A stretch of DNA of 64,000 nt from Bacillus sp. ISL-45 (GTDB lineage: Bacteria > Bacillota > Bacilli > Bacillales > Cytobacillaceae). The stretch covers positions 29,593-93,592 of the forward strand of contig NZ_JAGGQQ010000005.1 in NCBI RefSeq assembly GCF_018613195.1. Direction: 5' to 3'. This document shows positions 52,846 through 61,694 of the stretch, piece after piece. Within the stretch, counting starts at the first letter, position 1; every line of letters begins with the position of its first letter. The notes below the pieces were generated by a model that was not told the DNA's origin, did no database searches, and saw only the letters and a program-made list of their open reading frames with translations. The position numbers and the translations under genes are program-made.

Positions 52846-53304
52846 ATGAAAGTTGAAGGGGTAGACAAGAATCAGGGACTGGAGACGGTTGCTGATATCG
52901 AAAAGGATCTCCGGTACATATCAGGTATTATTAAGCAGAAGGGCCGCGAGCTCCTCAGCAATTACACGATCACACCTCCCCAGTTCATTGCGCTGCAATG
53001 GCTGTTTGAGGATGGGGATATGACAATTGGGGAGCTGTCGAATAAAATGTTCCTGGCTTGCAGCACGACCACGGATCTAGTAGACAGGATGGAGAAGAAT
53101 GAGCTTGTTGTCAGGGTGAAGGATCCTAATGACAGGCGTGTAGTTCGCATTCATCTTCTGGACGAAGGCGAAAGAATCATCGATGAAGTAATCAAGAAAC
53201 GCCAGCTGTACCTTCAAGAGGTATTGAAAGACTTTTCAGGTGTGGAAATATTGTCCCTTAAAGAGGGGTTAGCGAAATTACATCAAGAAATGCGTGGAGA
53301 ATGA
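52846..53304 (+). CDS. ysmB: MarR-family regulator YsmB
   Basis: This 152-residue MarR-type winged-helix regulator matches YsmB ([73 protein letters not shown]). Its target is not known. It precedes racE and overlaps the next frame closely; the start ATG 52846 follows AGGAG by nine bases. A TTG at 52837 in the same frame is less likely. Confidence 0.88.
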   Translation: MKVEGVDKNQGLETVADIEKDLRYISGIIKQKGRELLSNYTITPPQFIALQWLFEDGDMTIGELSNKMFLACSTTTDLVDRMEKNELVVRVKDPNDRRVVRIHLLDEGERIIDEVIKKRQLYLQEVLKDFSGVEILSLKEGLAKLHQEMRGE

Positions 53305-53314
53305 GGCGAGTTTT

Positions 53315-54112
53315 TTGAATCGACCAATAGGAATCATTGATTCAGGAGTAGGCGGGTTAACCGTTGCCAAGGAAGTCATGAGACAGCTGCCATATGAGCA
53401 GATCATCTATGTTGGTGATACGGCACGCTGTCCATATGGCCCTCGACCCGTTGAGGAAGTGAAGAGATTCACCTGGCAAATGACCCGTTTTCTTTTGGAA
53501 AAAAATATTAAAATGCTGGTCATTGCGTGCAATACAGCGACGGCTGTGGTCCTTGATGAGATAAGGAGTGAACTCCCGTTTCCTGTGTTAGGTGTCATCC
53601 AGCCTGGTGCACGGACAGCGATCAAGGTAACGGACAATTATAAAATTGGCATTATTGGAACCGAAGGCACGGTAAAAAGCCGTGCGTATGAGCATGCGCT
53701 GAAATCAATCAATCGCAAGACTGCCATTGAAGCACTCGCCTGCCCAAAATTCGTGCCGCTTGTAGAAAGCGGAGAATATGATGGGCGTGTCGCAAAGAAA
53801 GTGGTGACTGAAACCCTTCAGCCCCTGCAGGGACAGGGGCTTGATACATTGATCCTTGGCTGCACTCACTACCCTTTGCTCGAAACGCTCATTAAGGAAG
53901 TGATGGGGCCTGAGGTCAAGGTGATTAGTTCAGGCGAGGAAACAGCGCGAGAAGTAAGCACGATTCTCGGCCATAACGACATGTTTGCTGAAAGGGAAGA
54001 ACTTCCGGAGCATTTCTATTACATGACAGGCTCCAGAACAATTTTTTCTGCCATAGCATCCCAGTGGCTGGAGAGGCCGATAGAACACGTTGAGAAAATT
54101 AAATTAGGTTAG
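53315..54112 (+). CDS. racE: glutamate racemase
   Basis: This 265-residue enzyme makes D-glutamate for peptidoglycan. Both catalytic cysteines are visible: CNTATA (near residue 73) and GCTHYPLL (near 184), with the N-terminal [17 protein letters not shown]. The preferred start is TTG 53315 with AGGCGAG just upstream, because family members begin immediately before the IGIIDSG motif; an ATG at 53294 inside the ysmB end is an alternative. It follows ysmB by overlap or ten bases, so the two share a transcript. Confidence 0.93.
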   Translation: MNRPIGIIDSGVGGLTVAKEVMRQLPYEQIIYVGDTARCPYGPRPVEEVKRFTWQMTRFLLEKNIKMLVIACNTATAVVLDEIRSELPFPVLGVIQPGARTAIKVTDNYKIGIIGTEGTVKSRAYEHALKSINRKTAIEALACPKFVPLVESGEYDGRVAKKVVTETLQPLQGQGLDTLILGCTHYPLLETLIKEVMGPEVKVISSGEETAREVSTILGHNDMFAEREELPEHFYYMTGSRTIFSAIASQWLERPIEHVEKIKLG

Positions 54113-54142
54113 AAAGGCTTCCGGAGACGGAGGTCTTTTTTT
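54113..54142 (+). terminator. racE terminator
   Basis: AGGCTTCCG and CGGAGGTCT arms with GAGA loop, imperfect pairing, followed by a seven-T run. Confidence 0.75.
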
Positions 54143-54243
54143 CTGCTTATTCGATTTTAATTCTAAAAATCTTCTCTAAGGCGGTCTAAAATATCCAGAG
54201 GCTCGTATACATATTAGTACAAACTGTCTTTGGAGGGATTTAT

Positions 54244-55314
54244 ATGTCAAAAAATAAAAAGGCTGTGGTCGTTACAGCTGCTACATTGGCAACTACGGTA
54301 TTCCTATCAGGCTGCGGGCTGTTCGGGGGCGAGGAAAAGAAAAAGATCGATCCTCCACAGGATGTCACTTTCATGGAAGATGGGGAGGCTCTCGATGAAA
54401 ATGTTTCTACAGAAACAACTGAGGATGGTAAAGAAGCGGTTGAAACATCCATCCAGACAGAATTGTATTTAATCGATAAAAATGGCTATGTTGTCTCACA
54501 GACAATGGATCTTCCGAAAACAGAAAGTGTCGCCAAGCAGGCACTGGAATACCTTGTTGCAAATGGGCCAGTCGAGCAAATGCTTCCAAATGGCTTCAGG
54601 GCCGTCCTTCCAGCTGATACACAAGTGACAGTGAACATTAAGGATGGGACGGCAACGGTTGATTTTTCAAAGGAATTCGGTTCCTATCAAAAAGAGGATG
54701 AGAAAAGGATTCTTCAGGCTGTGACATGGACGCTCACGCAGTTTGATACCATTGATGAAGTGAAGCTTCAGATGAATGGCACCCCTCTCGAAGCGATGCC
54801 TGTTGGCGGCACTCCTATCGGGGGAGAGTTGAGCCGTGCGGATGGCATCAATGCTGACAATACCGATGTTGTAGATATCACAAATACGAAAGCGGTCACT
54901 GTATATTATATTGGTGGAGAGGAAGGCGCATATTATTATGTACCAGTAACAAAACGCGTCAGCAATGATGTGAAGGATAACATTACTGCAATCGTAAACG
55001 AGCTTGTTGAAGGGCCAGCGTATGCATCCAATCTTCTGTCGGATTTCCAGTCGGGTGTGAAGCTGCTTGACACACCTAAAGTTGAGGATGGCAAGGTAAC
55101 TTTGAACTTCAATGAATCCATTTACGGCAGCTTTGAAGAAAAAATGGTGTCCGAACACTTGCTGAATTCCCTTGTGCTGTCACTGACAGAACAGACAGGT
55201 GTTGAGAGTGTGGCCCTTACGGTTAACGGAAAGGCAGATGTCCTTACAGAATCTGGAGAAAAGCTGGCTGAGCCGGTTACAAGGCCTGAAAAAGTGAACA
55301 CAGGTAGTTTTTAA
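54244..55314 (+). CDS. gerM: spore germination lipoprotein GerM
   Basis: This 356-residue protein has a lipoprotein signal (LSGC with Cys24) and two GerMN domains: the first from about 75 (TELYLIDKNGYVVS) and the second from about 218 (VTVYYIGGEEGAYYYVPVTK). GerM is a mother-cell protein acting at the engulfing septum and in germination. GGAGGG precedes the ATG. It sits between racE and rph exactly as in B. subtilis. I did not find a good sigma-E promoter; a weak CATATTAG at 54208 is possible. Confidence 0.94.
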   Translation: MSKNKKAVVVTAATLATTVFLSGCGLFGGEEKKKIDPPQDVTFMEDGEALDENVSTETTEDGKEAVETSIQTELYLIDKNGYVVSQTMDLPKTESVAKQALEYLVANGPVEQMLPNGFRAVLPADTQVTVNIKDGTATVDFSKEFGSYQKEDEKRILQAVTWTLTQFDTIDEVKLQMNGTPLEAMPVGGTPIGGELSRADGINADNTDVVDITNTKAVTVYYIGGEEGAYYYVPVTKRVSNDVKDNITAIVNELVEGPAYASNLLSDFQSGVKLLDTPKVEDGKVTLNFNESIYGSFEEKMVSEHLLNSLVLSLTEQTGVESVALTVNGKADVLTESGEKLAEPVTRPEKVNTGSF

Positions 55315-55349
55315 TAGCCGGATTTTGATATACTAATTAAAGACATTCA

Positions 55350-55378
55350 AAGAGGCAGGCTTATTTCCTGCCTCTTAT
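55350..55378 (+). terminator. gerM terminator
   Basis: AAGAGGCAGG (55350-55359), CTTATTT loop, CCTGCCTCTT (55367-55376) and a T-rich tail. Confidence 0.85.
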
Positions 55379-55438
55379 TTATATTTTGGTTACCGGGCAG
55401 GCTGCCTGCTTTTTATCATGCTAAGGAGGAAATTTATC

Positions 55439-56194
55439 ATGCGATTTGATGGGCGTGAACCATTGCAATTAAGACCAATACATATTGAAACAGATTACCT
55501 GAAACATCCAGAAGGCTCTGTGCTGATCTCTGTTGGAGATACGAAGGTGATATGTACTGCCAGCATTGAGGACCGCGTTCCTCCGTTTATGAGGGGCGAA
55601 GGAAAGGGATGGATTACGGCAGAATACTCTATGCTTCCGCGCGCTACAGAACAGAGGAATATTCGTGAGGCGGCAAAAGGCAAGATATCCGGAAGAACGA
55701 TGGAAATCCAGCGTTTGATCGGGAGAGCTTTGCGCGCAGTCGTAAATCTTGAGGCTATTGGCGAACGTACTGTTTGGGTCGATTGTGATGTCATCCAGGC
55801 GGACGGGGGCACTCGTACTGCTTCAATCACAGGAGCTTTTGTTGCGATGGCTATGGCACTTGAGAAGCTGAGCAAGCAAAAGAAGCTTTCTGCTTATCCT
55901 GTGACTGACTTTCTTGCCGCGACGAGTGTCGGAATTCTTAAAAACGGTGAGGCTGTCGTTGATTTGAATTATGTCGAGGATTCTGCTGCCCGTGTCGACA
56001 TGAATGTTGTCATGACCGGCAATGGGGAATTCGTCGAGCTGCAGGGTACTGGGGAAGAAGCTACTTTTTCATACAGCCAGCTGCAAGAACTTTTAAAGGC
56101 CGCACAAGATGGAATCACAGAACTATTCGAAAAACAGAAGGAAGCTCTGGGAGAAGAGTTGACGGCCAAAATTGCGGGCGGAAAACAGAGATAG
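55439..56194 (+). CDS. rph: ribonuclease PH
   Basis: This 251-residue phosphorolytic exonuclease trims tRNA 3' ends. It has the RNase PH pattern: [14 protein letters not shown] start, [39 protein letters not shown] and [20 protein letters not shown]. The start is ATG 55439 after AAGGAGG. It is followed by rdgB 13 bases later, in an rph-rdgB-ysnB set. Confidence 0.96.
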   Translation: MRFDGREPLQLRPIHIETDYLKHPEGSVLISVGDTKVICTASIEDRVPPFMRGEGKGWITAEYSMLPRATEQRNIREAAKGKISGRTMEIQRLIGRALRAVVNLEAIGERTVWVDCDVIQADGGTRTASITGAFVAMAMALEKLSKQKKLSAYPVTDFLAATSVGILKNGEAVVDLNYVEDSAARVDMNVVMTGNGEFVELQGTGEEATFSYSQLQELLKAAQDGITELFEKQKEALGEELTAKIAGGKQR

Positions 56195-56207
56195 GGGAGT
56201 TCTCAAA

Positions 56208-56813
56208 ATGGAATCAGTCATAATCGCGACAAAAAATAAAGGAAAAGCTAAAGAATTCGAGAAACTTTTTTTGCCAAAAGGGCTGGCGGTAAAAACTTTG
56301 CTCGATTACCCAGAGCTTGATGATGTAGAGGAAACAGGTACAACTTTTGAAGAGAATGCGATCCTAAAAGCTGAGGCAATCGCTAATATTCTTGGAGTCA
56401 AAGTAATTGCAGATGATTCTGGGCTTGAGATTGACGCATTGGAAGGACGGCCGGGTGTGTATTCGGCACGTTACGCAGGTCCCGAGAAAAATGATGAAAA
56501 CAACATCGACAAAGTTCTCGATGAACTTCAGGATGTGCCAGAAAGTGAGCGCACCGCAAGATTCTGCTGTGCACTCGCAATGGCAGAGCCAGGCAAGGAA
56601 ACAGTGACTGTATTCGGTACATGTGAAGGCAAAATCCTTAATGAACGACGCGGTACCAACGGTTTTGGCTATGATCCCATTTTCTTCGCAGAAACAAAGG
56701 GAAAATCTATGGCTGAATTGGCATCAGAGGAAAAAAACAAGATCAGCCACAGGGCCAATGCGATCAGAAAGCTGGATGATCTTCTTAAAAAGCGAGAGGA
56801 ACGCCATGAGTAG
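56208..56813 (+). CDS. rdgB: dITP/XTP pyrophosphatase
   Basis: This 201-residue enzyme (YsnA, RdgB/HAM1 family) removes non-canonical purine nucleotides from the pool. It has the substrate motif [15 protein letters not shown] at the start, [20 protein letters not shown] near residue 66 and GFGYDPIFF and HRANAI late. The start is ATG 56208 behind GGGGAG. Its 3' end overlaps ysnB by eight bases, so the two are coupled. Confidence 0.95.
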   Translation: MESVIIATKNKGKAKEFEKLFLPKGLAVKTLLDYPELDDVEETGTTFEENAILKAEAIANILGVKVIADDSGLEIDALEGRPGVYSARYAGPEKNDENNIDKVLDELQDVPESERTARFCCALAMAEPGKETVTVFGTCEGKILNERRGTNGFGYDPIFFAETKGKSMAELASEEKNKISHRANAIRKLDDLLKKREERHE

Positions 56814-57330
56814 GGTGCTGATTGTCAGTGACAGCCACGGGTCAACAGAGGTACTGGAGGGAATTGAGAAGCTGCATGGCAATGATGTGGACTTGATGAT
56901 CCACTGCGGTGACTCAGAGCTAGATGAAGATGATGCTGCTATTAAGAATTTCAAATCGGTGAAGGGGAATTGCGATTTCTATGGCCATTTTCCTGATGAT
57001 GAAATCCATGTGATAAATGGCGTGAAAATTTTTGTGACACATGGGCACCTATACTCGGTGAAGTCTACACTCGCAAACTTGTACTATAAGGCAAAAGAAC
57101 TAGAGGCTGAAGTCGTATGCTTCGGTCATTCGCATTTGCTGGGAGCAGAAATGGTAGATGATGTACTGTTCATCAATCCGGGAAGCATCAGGCTTCCACG
57201 CGGCAGGTCAGAAAAGAGCTATGCCATTCTCGAACTGGAAAATGGAAAAGCGGTATTGCGGATCTATGACTATGGAAATGGTGAGATGTCTGAATTAAGA
57301 CAGGAGTTTTCACTTCACAAAACAAGTTAA
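56806..57330 (+). CDS. ysnB: calcineurin-like metallophosphodiesterase YsnB
   Basis: This 174-residue YfcE/MJ0936-type phosphodiesterase has the metal ligands in [35 protein letters not shown] and [10 protein letters not shown]. The cellular substrate is not established. The ATG at 56806 lies eight bases inside the end of rdgB, with a GAGG site. It is the last gene of the conserved backbone before the tRNA-Arg and foreign region. Confidence 0.9.
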   Translation: MSRVLIVSDSHGSTEVLEGIEKLHGNDVDLMIHCGDSELDEDDAAIKNFKSVKGNCDFYGHFPDDEIHVINGVKIFVTHGHLYSVKSTLANLYYKAKELEAEVVCFGHSHLLGAEMVDDVLFINPGSIRLPRGRSEKSYAILELENGKAVLRIYDYGNGEMSELRQEFSLHKTS

Positions 57331-57345
57331 AACTACTATAATGAT

Positions 57346-57382
57346 TTTCTGAGGGGAATCAGCAGGTTTCCCTCAGAAAAAA
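57346..57382 (+). terminator. rph-rdgB-ysnB terminator
   Basis: TCTGAGGG (57348-57355) / CCCTCAGA (57370-57377) with further inner pairing, then AAAAAGTTTTGATTTTTTT. Confidence 0.75.
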
Positions 57383-57397
57383 GTTTTGATTTTTTTA

Positions 57398-57426
57398 TTG
57401 ACATTTAGTCATTTGGCTAATATAAT
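57398..57426 (+). promoter_or_regulatory. tRNA-Arg promoter
   Basis: TTGACA (57398-57403), 17 bp, TATAAT (57421-57426): an exact sigma-A consensus promoter just ahead of the tRNA. Confidence 0.93.
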
Positions 57427-57452
57427 AAATCTTGTCTTTAAAAAACAACCAA

Positions 57453-57526
57453 GTCCCAGTAGCTCAGTTGGATAGAGCATACGCCTTCTAAGCGTACGGT
57501 CGGGAGTTCGAATCTCTCCTGGGACG
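57453..57526 (+). tRNA. tRNA-Arg (anticodon TCT)
   Basis: The 74-nt cloverleaf has the acceptor arm GTCCCAG / CTGGGAC, a D arm with AGCTCAGTTGGATAGAGC, the anticodon arm TACGC-CTTCTAA-GCGTA (anticodon TCT), and the T arm GGGAG-TTCGAAT-CTCTC. The last base G serves as discriminator; CCA is not encoded. The adjoining integrase gene suggests the 3' half of this tRNA is the attachment site. Confidence 0.97.
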
Positions 57527-57594
57527 CTACGAACAGCGGCGCTAAAGCCCGCTAAACTAACCTTCTATGACGTTAAATGAAACGGTCAATGTAT

Positions 57595-57618
57595 CGGTCA
57601 AATACGAAAGTATTACCG
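57595..57618. repeat. inverted repeat between tRNA and integrase
   Basis: CGGT-CA-AATAC-GAAA-GTATT-ACCG: two nested arms around a GAAA loop. It may be an integrase arm site or an operator of the integrase gene. Confidence 0.5.
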
Positions 57619-57658
57619 AAATCGACTTAGCCATTTACGCATAGGAGGTTTTTTATTT

Positions 57659-58666
57659 ATGACAAAAAAGAAAGCGGTACTCACGGTAACAGAAGATTTA
57701 AGTGGATTATTTAACGGAAAATCAGAGCGATTCGGCGGAAAGGTTAAGAAGGCAAAGTTGTTGAAAGAAGGAGATAAAGACCGTCTCACTATCGAAAAGG
57801 CACTCGCTACTGTTACCCGTCAAATGGAGATAAGCGGCAACCGTCCACGCACAATTAGCGATTATAACATTTATGTTATGCATTTTATTGGGACGGTAAG
57901 GACAACGTATGTAGACGAACTAAACGCCGACCATATTTACGAATGGCTTGCGATTATGGACGTTTCTAAGCAAACTAAGTTAACTCGCCTAAAATGTTTG
58001 AAGGCATTTCTTTCTAGGTGCTTCGACAATGGTTGGATAGAGCGAAAATTTTGGCGTCCAATAAATATAAAAGTCGATAATATTGTTAAGGAAGGCGCTG
58101 CCGAACGCGATATTAATATTCTGCTATCGGTATTAAATTTAAATGATTTTGTGCAGCTTCGAGACGCTACTGCGCTATTATTAATGTATAAGACAGGTCT
58201 ACGTATAAATACTATCGTTCACTTAGAAAATCGACATATCGACCTAGAAAACAATCTTATGAAAATTGACGGCTCAATCATAAAGAATCACGACCAACTT
58301 TTATTACCGATCGATGGGACTTTAAATCGCTTGCTAACAGTTCTACTCAACCAGAATGAGGCTATCCGTACGGAATATCATAGAGAAAATAATTATGTTT
58401 TTATAACTAAGCAAGGCGGCATTATTGCGACGAGCCAAACGCATAATAACATACAAAAGAGATTGAATAAGTATGCTAAAGAATATGGACTGAAAAATAT
58501 TAATCCGCACGCTTTACGAAGAGGGTTTGCGAAGAATCTGCTCGAAAAAGGCGCTAATATCGCCCATATTTCAAAAGCTTTAGGACACAGTAATTTAGCG
58601 GTAACCAGCCAGTACTTACATCTGGATAAAGAAGAAGTAGCGGAGAACTTACGTAAATTTTTATAA
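57659..58666 (+). CDS. tyrosine recombinase (site-specific integrase)
   Basis: This 335-residue protein has an N-terminal SAM-like DNA-binding domain (about 45-130) and a C-terminal catalytic domain. The catalytic residues are Arg182 in TGLRINT, His284 and Arg287 in NPHALRRGF, His310 in LGHSNLAVT and Tyr319 in SQYLH. It starts 133 bases after the tRNA-Arg gene, read in the same direction, as expected of an integrase that uses that tRNA as attachment site. An AGGAGG site precedes the ATG. It is the left end of the foreign region. Confidence 0.92.
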   Translation: MTKKKAVLTVTEDLSGLFNGKSERFGGKVKKAKLLKEGDKDRLTIEKALATVTRQMEISGNRPRTISDYNIYVMHFIGTVRTTYVDELNADHIYEWLAIMDVSKQTKLTRLKCLKAFLSRCFDNGWIERKFWRPINIKVDNIVKEGAAERDINILLSVLNLNDFVQLRDATALLLMYKTGLRINTIVHLENRHIDLENNLMKIDGSIIKNHDQLLLPIDGTLNRLLTVLLNQNEAIRTEYHRENNYVFITKQGGIIATSQTHNNIQKRLNKYAKEYGLKNINPHALRRGFAKNLLEKGANIAHISKALGHSNLAVTSQYLHLDKEEVAENLRKFL

Positions 58667-58674
58667 TTACTTTA

Positions 58675-58705
58675 GGCGCAGGCGATTATGCCTAGCGCTC
58701 TTTTT
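58675..58705 (+). terminator. integrase terminator, GCGC type
   Basis: GGCGC-AGGC (58675-58683), GATTAT, GCCT-A-GCGCT, then CTTTTTC. It is one of four look-alike terminators in the element. Confidence 0.8.
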
Positions 58706-58767
58706 CTATATGTGGAAAGGAAATAATTGTATAATAGAGTTATTAAACCAAAGGAGGAAGTTCAATA

Positions 58768-59250
58768 ATGGAAGAACAGGTTGCTCAATTAGCTATTAGA
58801 TTTACAGAAGCAATGGGGAAGAGCTCGTATGATTGGGTTAGTACAAAAATTACACAAGCTAAAGAAAAGAAAGCAGAAAACGAGAAGCAAATTATCTATG
58901 AAGAAATCATTAATAATCTATTACAAGATAAAATGGAACTAGAAATGGTAGCGCGCGAATATAAAGGCTTATACGAAAGAGTTACCATAAGTGACGAAGA
59001 CATTGAACACCTTCAGAACACCCTTCAACGTGTAGTAGAACTATTAAGTTCTTTTTCTCCAAAACTTGATGAAAATCGCGAAAATATGAAGTTTTTAATT
59101 GAATTGATAAATAAGGATACATTAAAAACAATGCAGTTATTAGGCTTTAATTATAAGGAAGCTATCGGTCAACCATTGACGGAAGCATGTGCCAGTGCTA
59201 TTCAGAGAGGGTTAGGCGGGCATAATAAGAATTCGAAAAATAAAAGATAG
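58768..59250 (+). CDS. helical protein of unknown function in the element
   Basis: This 160-residue protein has no signal peptide or membrane segment. It is rich in Glu, Lys, Leu and Gln, with a probable coiled coil around residues 25-110 (AKEKKAENEKQIIYEEIINN, VVELLSSFSPKLDENRENMK). The end is basic (GGHNKNSKNKR). I do not recognise the family. A strong ribosome site (AAAGGAGG) precedes the ATG. It is a separate unit between the integrase terminator and the next gene. Confidence 0.75.
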   Translation: MEEQVAQLAIRFTEAMGKSSYDWVSTKITQAKEKKAENEKQIIYEEIINNLLQDKMELEMVAREYKGLYERVTISDEDIEHLQNTLQRVVELLSSFSPKLDENRENMKFLIELINKDTLKTMQLLGFNYKEAIGQPLTEACASAIQRGLGGHNKNSKNKR

Positions 59251-59351
59251 CATGCAAAGACAAGCTTAAATCTATGGCATTTATCTTCAGTGAATAAAGC
59301 TTGCTGCTAGAAATTGAAGATATTCGATGAAAACATAGAGGGGGAATATTT

Positions 59352-59807
59352 GTGAGTGAGAAGCATATTTTCGAAAGTGGTACTGCGATTGTAGAAGTAA
59401 GTCCTTTAAAGGTTACTATCAAACATAAAAAAGGTACTTATCATAGTCGCAAAGAAAAGGATATACAAATTAAGTCCATAACGGGAATTCAAATGAAAGA
59501 GCCAGGGACGATATTAGCAGGACACATGCAAATTATTTTCTCAGGCTCAGGTGAATCAAAGGGACGCTCAAACTTTGACGCTGCGAAAGACGAGAATACT
59601 GTAATGTTCCGCAAGAAAGACTATCCTGAGTTTCAACGTTGTAAGCAATTGATCGAAGACTACCGAGACGTAGCCGTTCAAAGCGAAACTACAACGATTC
59701 AGCCGCTATCAATTGCCGACGAATTAAAGAAGTTTGCAGAGTTGCGTGACGCAGGAATAATAACAGACGACGAGTTTAATGCCAAGAAACAGCAGCTTTT
59801 AGGATAA
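59352..59807 (+). CDS. PH-like/SHOCT domain protein
   Basis: This 151-residue protein has an N-terminal PH-like domain of the DUF4429 type (GTAIVEVSPLKVTIKHKKGT, KDIQIKSITGIQMKEPGTIL, FDAAKDENTVMF) and a C-terminal SHOCT motif (IADELKKFAELRDAGIITDD, EFNAKKQQLL). SHOCT domains occur at the ends of many small phage and membrane-associated proteins. The start is GTG behind AGAGGGGG. The function in the element is unknown. Confidence 0.82.
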   Translation: MSEKHIFESGTAIVEVSPLKVTIKHKKGTYHSRKEKDIQIKSITGIQMKEPGTILAGHMQIIFSGSGESKGRSNFDAAKDENTVMFRKKDYPEFQRCKQLIEDYRDVAVQSETTTIQPLSIADELKKFAELRDAGIITDDEFNAKKQQLLG

Positions 59808-59817
59808 TAAGTAGAGA

Positions 59818-59842
59818 GGACGCTATAACAGCGTTCTTTTTT
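59818..59842 (+). terminator. GCGC-type terminator
   Basis: GGACGCT (59818-59824), ATAAC loop, AGCGTTC (59830-59836), then T run. Confidence 0.85.
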
Positions 59843-59936
59843 ATTCGAAAAGGAGATTAGGTATTTTGGAATCGACTAGTTAATTCCATTTTATAGTATA
59901 ATTGGATTAGTCTAAACTTAAATAGGAGGATTTTTT

Positions 59937-60584
59937 ATGCCAGTTATGCCGGCTGTATGTGATTACTGCGGTACTATATTTTCTTCTGGGGTATTTTTGG
60001 AAAATACTATGGGAACTTTTAAAGGGAATAAAGCAGGACCCTGCCCTAAATGCGGAAAGATGGGACATATTCCTGATGGAGTTTTCAATTTCGTAGAAAA
60101 TGCTATTCAAATTTTGAATGCGCCTGAGAGAACGGTTTTAGAATTAAGAAAGTTTACTAGGATATTAGAGGACGTTAGTGAACAAAGAATACCACAAGAA
60201 GAATTACAGAATGAAGTGGAACAAGAAGTACCTGAACTTTCTCCAATCCTTGACCTCTTACCAAAAACAAGAGAAGAAAAGAGAGAGGACTATAAATGGG
60301 CTATTGAAATGTTATTGCAAGTTCTGTTCGCTCTTCTCGCCTTCTTTTCAAGTGCGAGTGAAGAAAATGCACAAGGAGCGCAGAAGATAGAAGTAAATCA
60401 AGTTATTAATCAAATCTACGTAAATAATCAGCCTGCAGCAACTTTAAATGCTCCAACACCTACTACAGCGATTAAAGATGATAGAGTAAAACAAATACCT
60501 ATAAAATCAGAAAAAATAGGCAGGAACTCTCCTTGCCTTTGTGGAAGCGGAGTCAAGTATAAAAAGTGTCATGGCAATAATTAA
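59937..60584 (+). CDS. zinc-ribbon and SEC-C motif protein
   Basis: This 215-residue protein has an N-terminal zinc finger (CDYC near residue 8 and CPKC near 36), a helical region, one possible membrane or strongly hydrophobic segment (IEMLLQVLFALLAFF near 122-136), a Gln/Asn-rich linker, and a C-terminal SEC-C metal-binding motif (GRNSPCLCGSGVKYKKCHG). SEC-C motifs occur in SecA and in many accessory proteins, some linked to phage defence. AGGAGG lies before the ATG. The function is unknown. Confidence 0.82.
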   Translation: MPVMPAVCDYCGTIFSSGVFLENTMGTFKGNKAGPCPKCGKMGHIPDGVFNFVENAIQILNAPERTVLELRKFTRILEDVSEQRIPQEELQNEVEQEVPELSPILDLLPKTREEKREDYKWAIEMLLQVLFALLAFFSSASEENAQGAQKIEVNQVINQIYVNNQPAATLNAPTPTTAIKDDRVKQIPIKSEKIGRNSPCLCGSGVKYKKCHGNN

Positions 60585-60589
60585 GAAAC

Positions 60590-60613
60590 AGAGCGCAACG
60601 AAGCGCTCTTTTT
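60590..60613 (+). terminator. GCGC-type terminator
   Basis: AGAGCGC (60590-60596), AACGAA loop, GCGCTCT (60603-60609), then T run. Confidence 0.88.
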
Positions 60614-61023
60614 GATTTCTTGAAAACCTAGAATTTTTGGTATCTAAATGTAAACTGGAATCGAAATAGCTTCGGAAAAGCGTAATCGTAGACGGCTCTA
60701 AGTGTGAAGGCTATCGTTTGATGTTCGTTATAATGTACGATAGTTTACGCATATAAAGAACGAGTAGTCTACAGCCGCTCGACCTTCCTGCCAGAGTGTC
60801 CGCTCAAAACTCAGGGGGTAGACGCATATCTATTGAAAATTAATATTCAAAAACTCCGCTCAGTGTTTCGATAGAGTGTACTTATACGGTAACGTTTCAA
60901 GGGAAAACAGGAAGGCAGTAATAACAAGGGTTTGCGGCTATTTGTATTGTTACCGTTTGACTGTTACTGAAATTAAAGCTAAAGTTAAAGCAATAACAGT
61001 AACGGATATCGGGGGTAACGATA
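60614..61023. other. 410-bp non-coding region with inverted repeats upstream of resolvase
   Basis: Three pairs of inverted repeats are visible: CTATCGT (60711-60717) / ACGATAG (60737-60743) around a TATAAT (60729-60734); ACGGTAAC (60886-60893) / GTTACCGT (60949-60956); and GTTACTG (60963-60969) / CAGTAAC (60997-61003). The last pair spans 41 bases. Such sites are expected for resolvase binding or operator control. GGGGGTAGACGCAT (60814-60827) recurs at 62858-62871. An open frame at 60876-61073 is not supported as a gene. Confidence 0.55.
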
Positions 61024-61605
61024 ATGATAAAAGCATACATACGAGTAAGCAGCGAATCACAGAAAACGGCTAGACAAAAGAAAGCTCTTAAAGCGGCAGG
61101 CTGCGAAGTATTCTACGAAGAGAAAGTAAGCGGCAAGAATACAGAACGTCCAGAGCTACAACGCTTGCTCGCGGAACTGGAAGAGGGAGACATAGTAATC
61201 GTACATGAAATAAGCCGTCTATCTCGCTCAGTTAAAGACCTTATCGATATAGTAGACCGTATTAAGGAAAGAGGCGCTTGTCTTAAGTCGCTAGGCGAAT
61301 CATGGCTCGATACTACAAGGGACAATCCTATGAATGAGTTCTTACTAAACATTTTCGGCAGTCTTGCGCAGCTAGAGCGAGGGCTTACGCTTAAACGCCA
61401 AAGAGAAGGAATCGAAATAGCGAAAAAAGAGGGCAAGTTTAAAGGACGTAAGCTAGAAGTAGTAGAGGGCGGCAAGAAAGCGGAGAAGGCGGCACAGGCG
61501 ATAGATTGGTATAAGGAAGGGAAATCAGTTCGCTATATAACGAAGACGCTATCGATTGGTACAGGTACGCTGTATAGATTATTAGAACGTGAAGGCTTAA
61601 AGTAA
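61024..61605 (+). CDS. serine recombinase (resolvase/invertase family)
   Basis: This 193-residue protein has the resolvase N-terminal catalytic domain with the nucleophile Ser9 in YIRVSSESQ, the arginine pair in EISRLSRSVKDL, and a helix E region ending FGSLAQLERGLTLKRQREGI. The C-terminal part (KEGKSVRYITKTLSIGTGTL) is the helix-turn-helix. GGGGG precedes the ATG. It could resolve dimers or invert DNA in the element; candidate sites lie in the upstream inverted repeats. A second recombinase beside a tyrosine integrase is notable. Confidence 0.92.
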   Translation: MIKAYIRVSSESQKTARQKKALKAAGCEVFYEEKVSGKNTERPELQRLLAELEEGDIVIVHEISRLSRSVKDLIDIVDRIKERGACLKSLGESWLDTTRDNPMNEFLLNIFGSLAQLERGLTLKRQREGIEIAKKEGKFKGRKLEVVEGGKKAEKAAQAIDWYKEGKSVRYITKTLSIGTGTLYRLLEREGLK

Positions 61606-61608
61606 TTA

Positions 61609-61632
61609 GGGCGCAATAGAGCGCTCTTTTTT
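61609..61632 (+). terminator. GCGC-type terminator
   Basis: GGGCGC (61609-61614), AATAGA loop, GCGCTC (61621-61626), T run. Confidence 0.88.
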
Positions 61633-61694
61633 ATGCCTGCATACCCGAATATATCACGCCACAACATTTTTACATTATTACGGGGCGTTATACG

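Noticed and set aside
60876-61073. 65-codon frame overlapping the resolvase start
   Set aside because: It overlaps 50 bases of a clear gene, runs across the inverted repeats and has no ribosome site.
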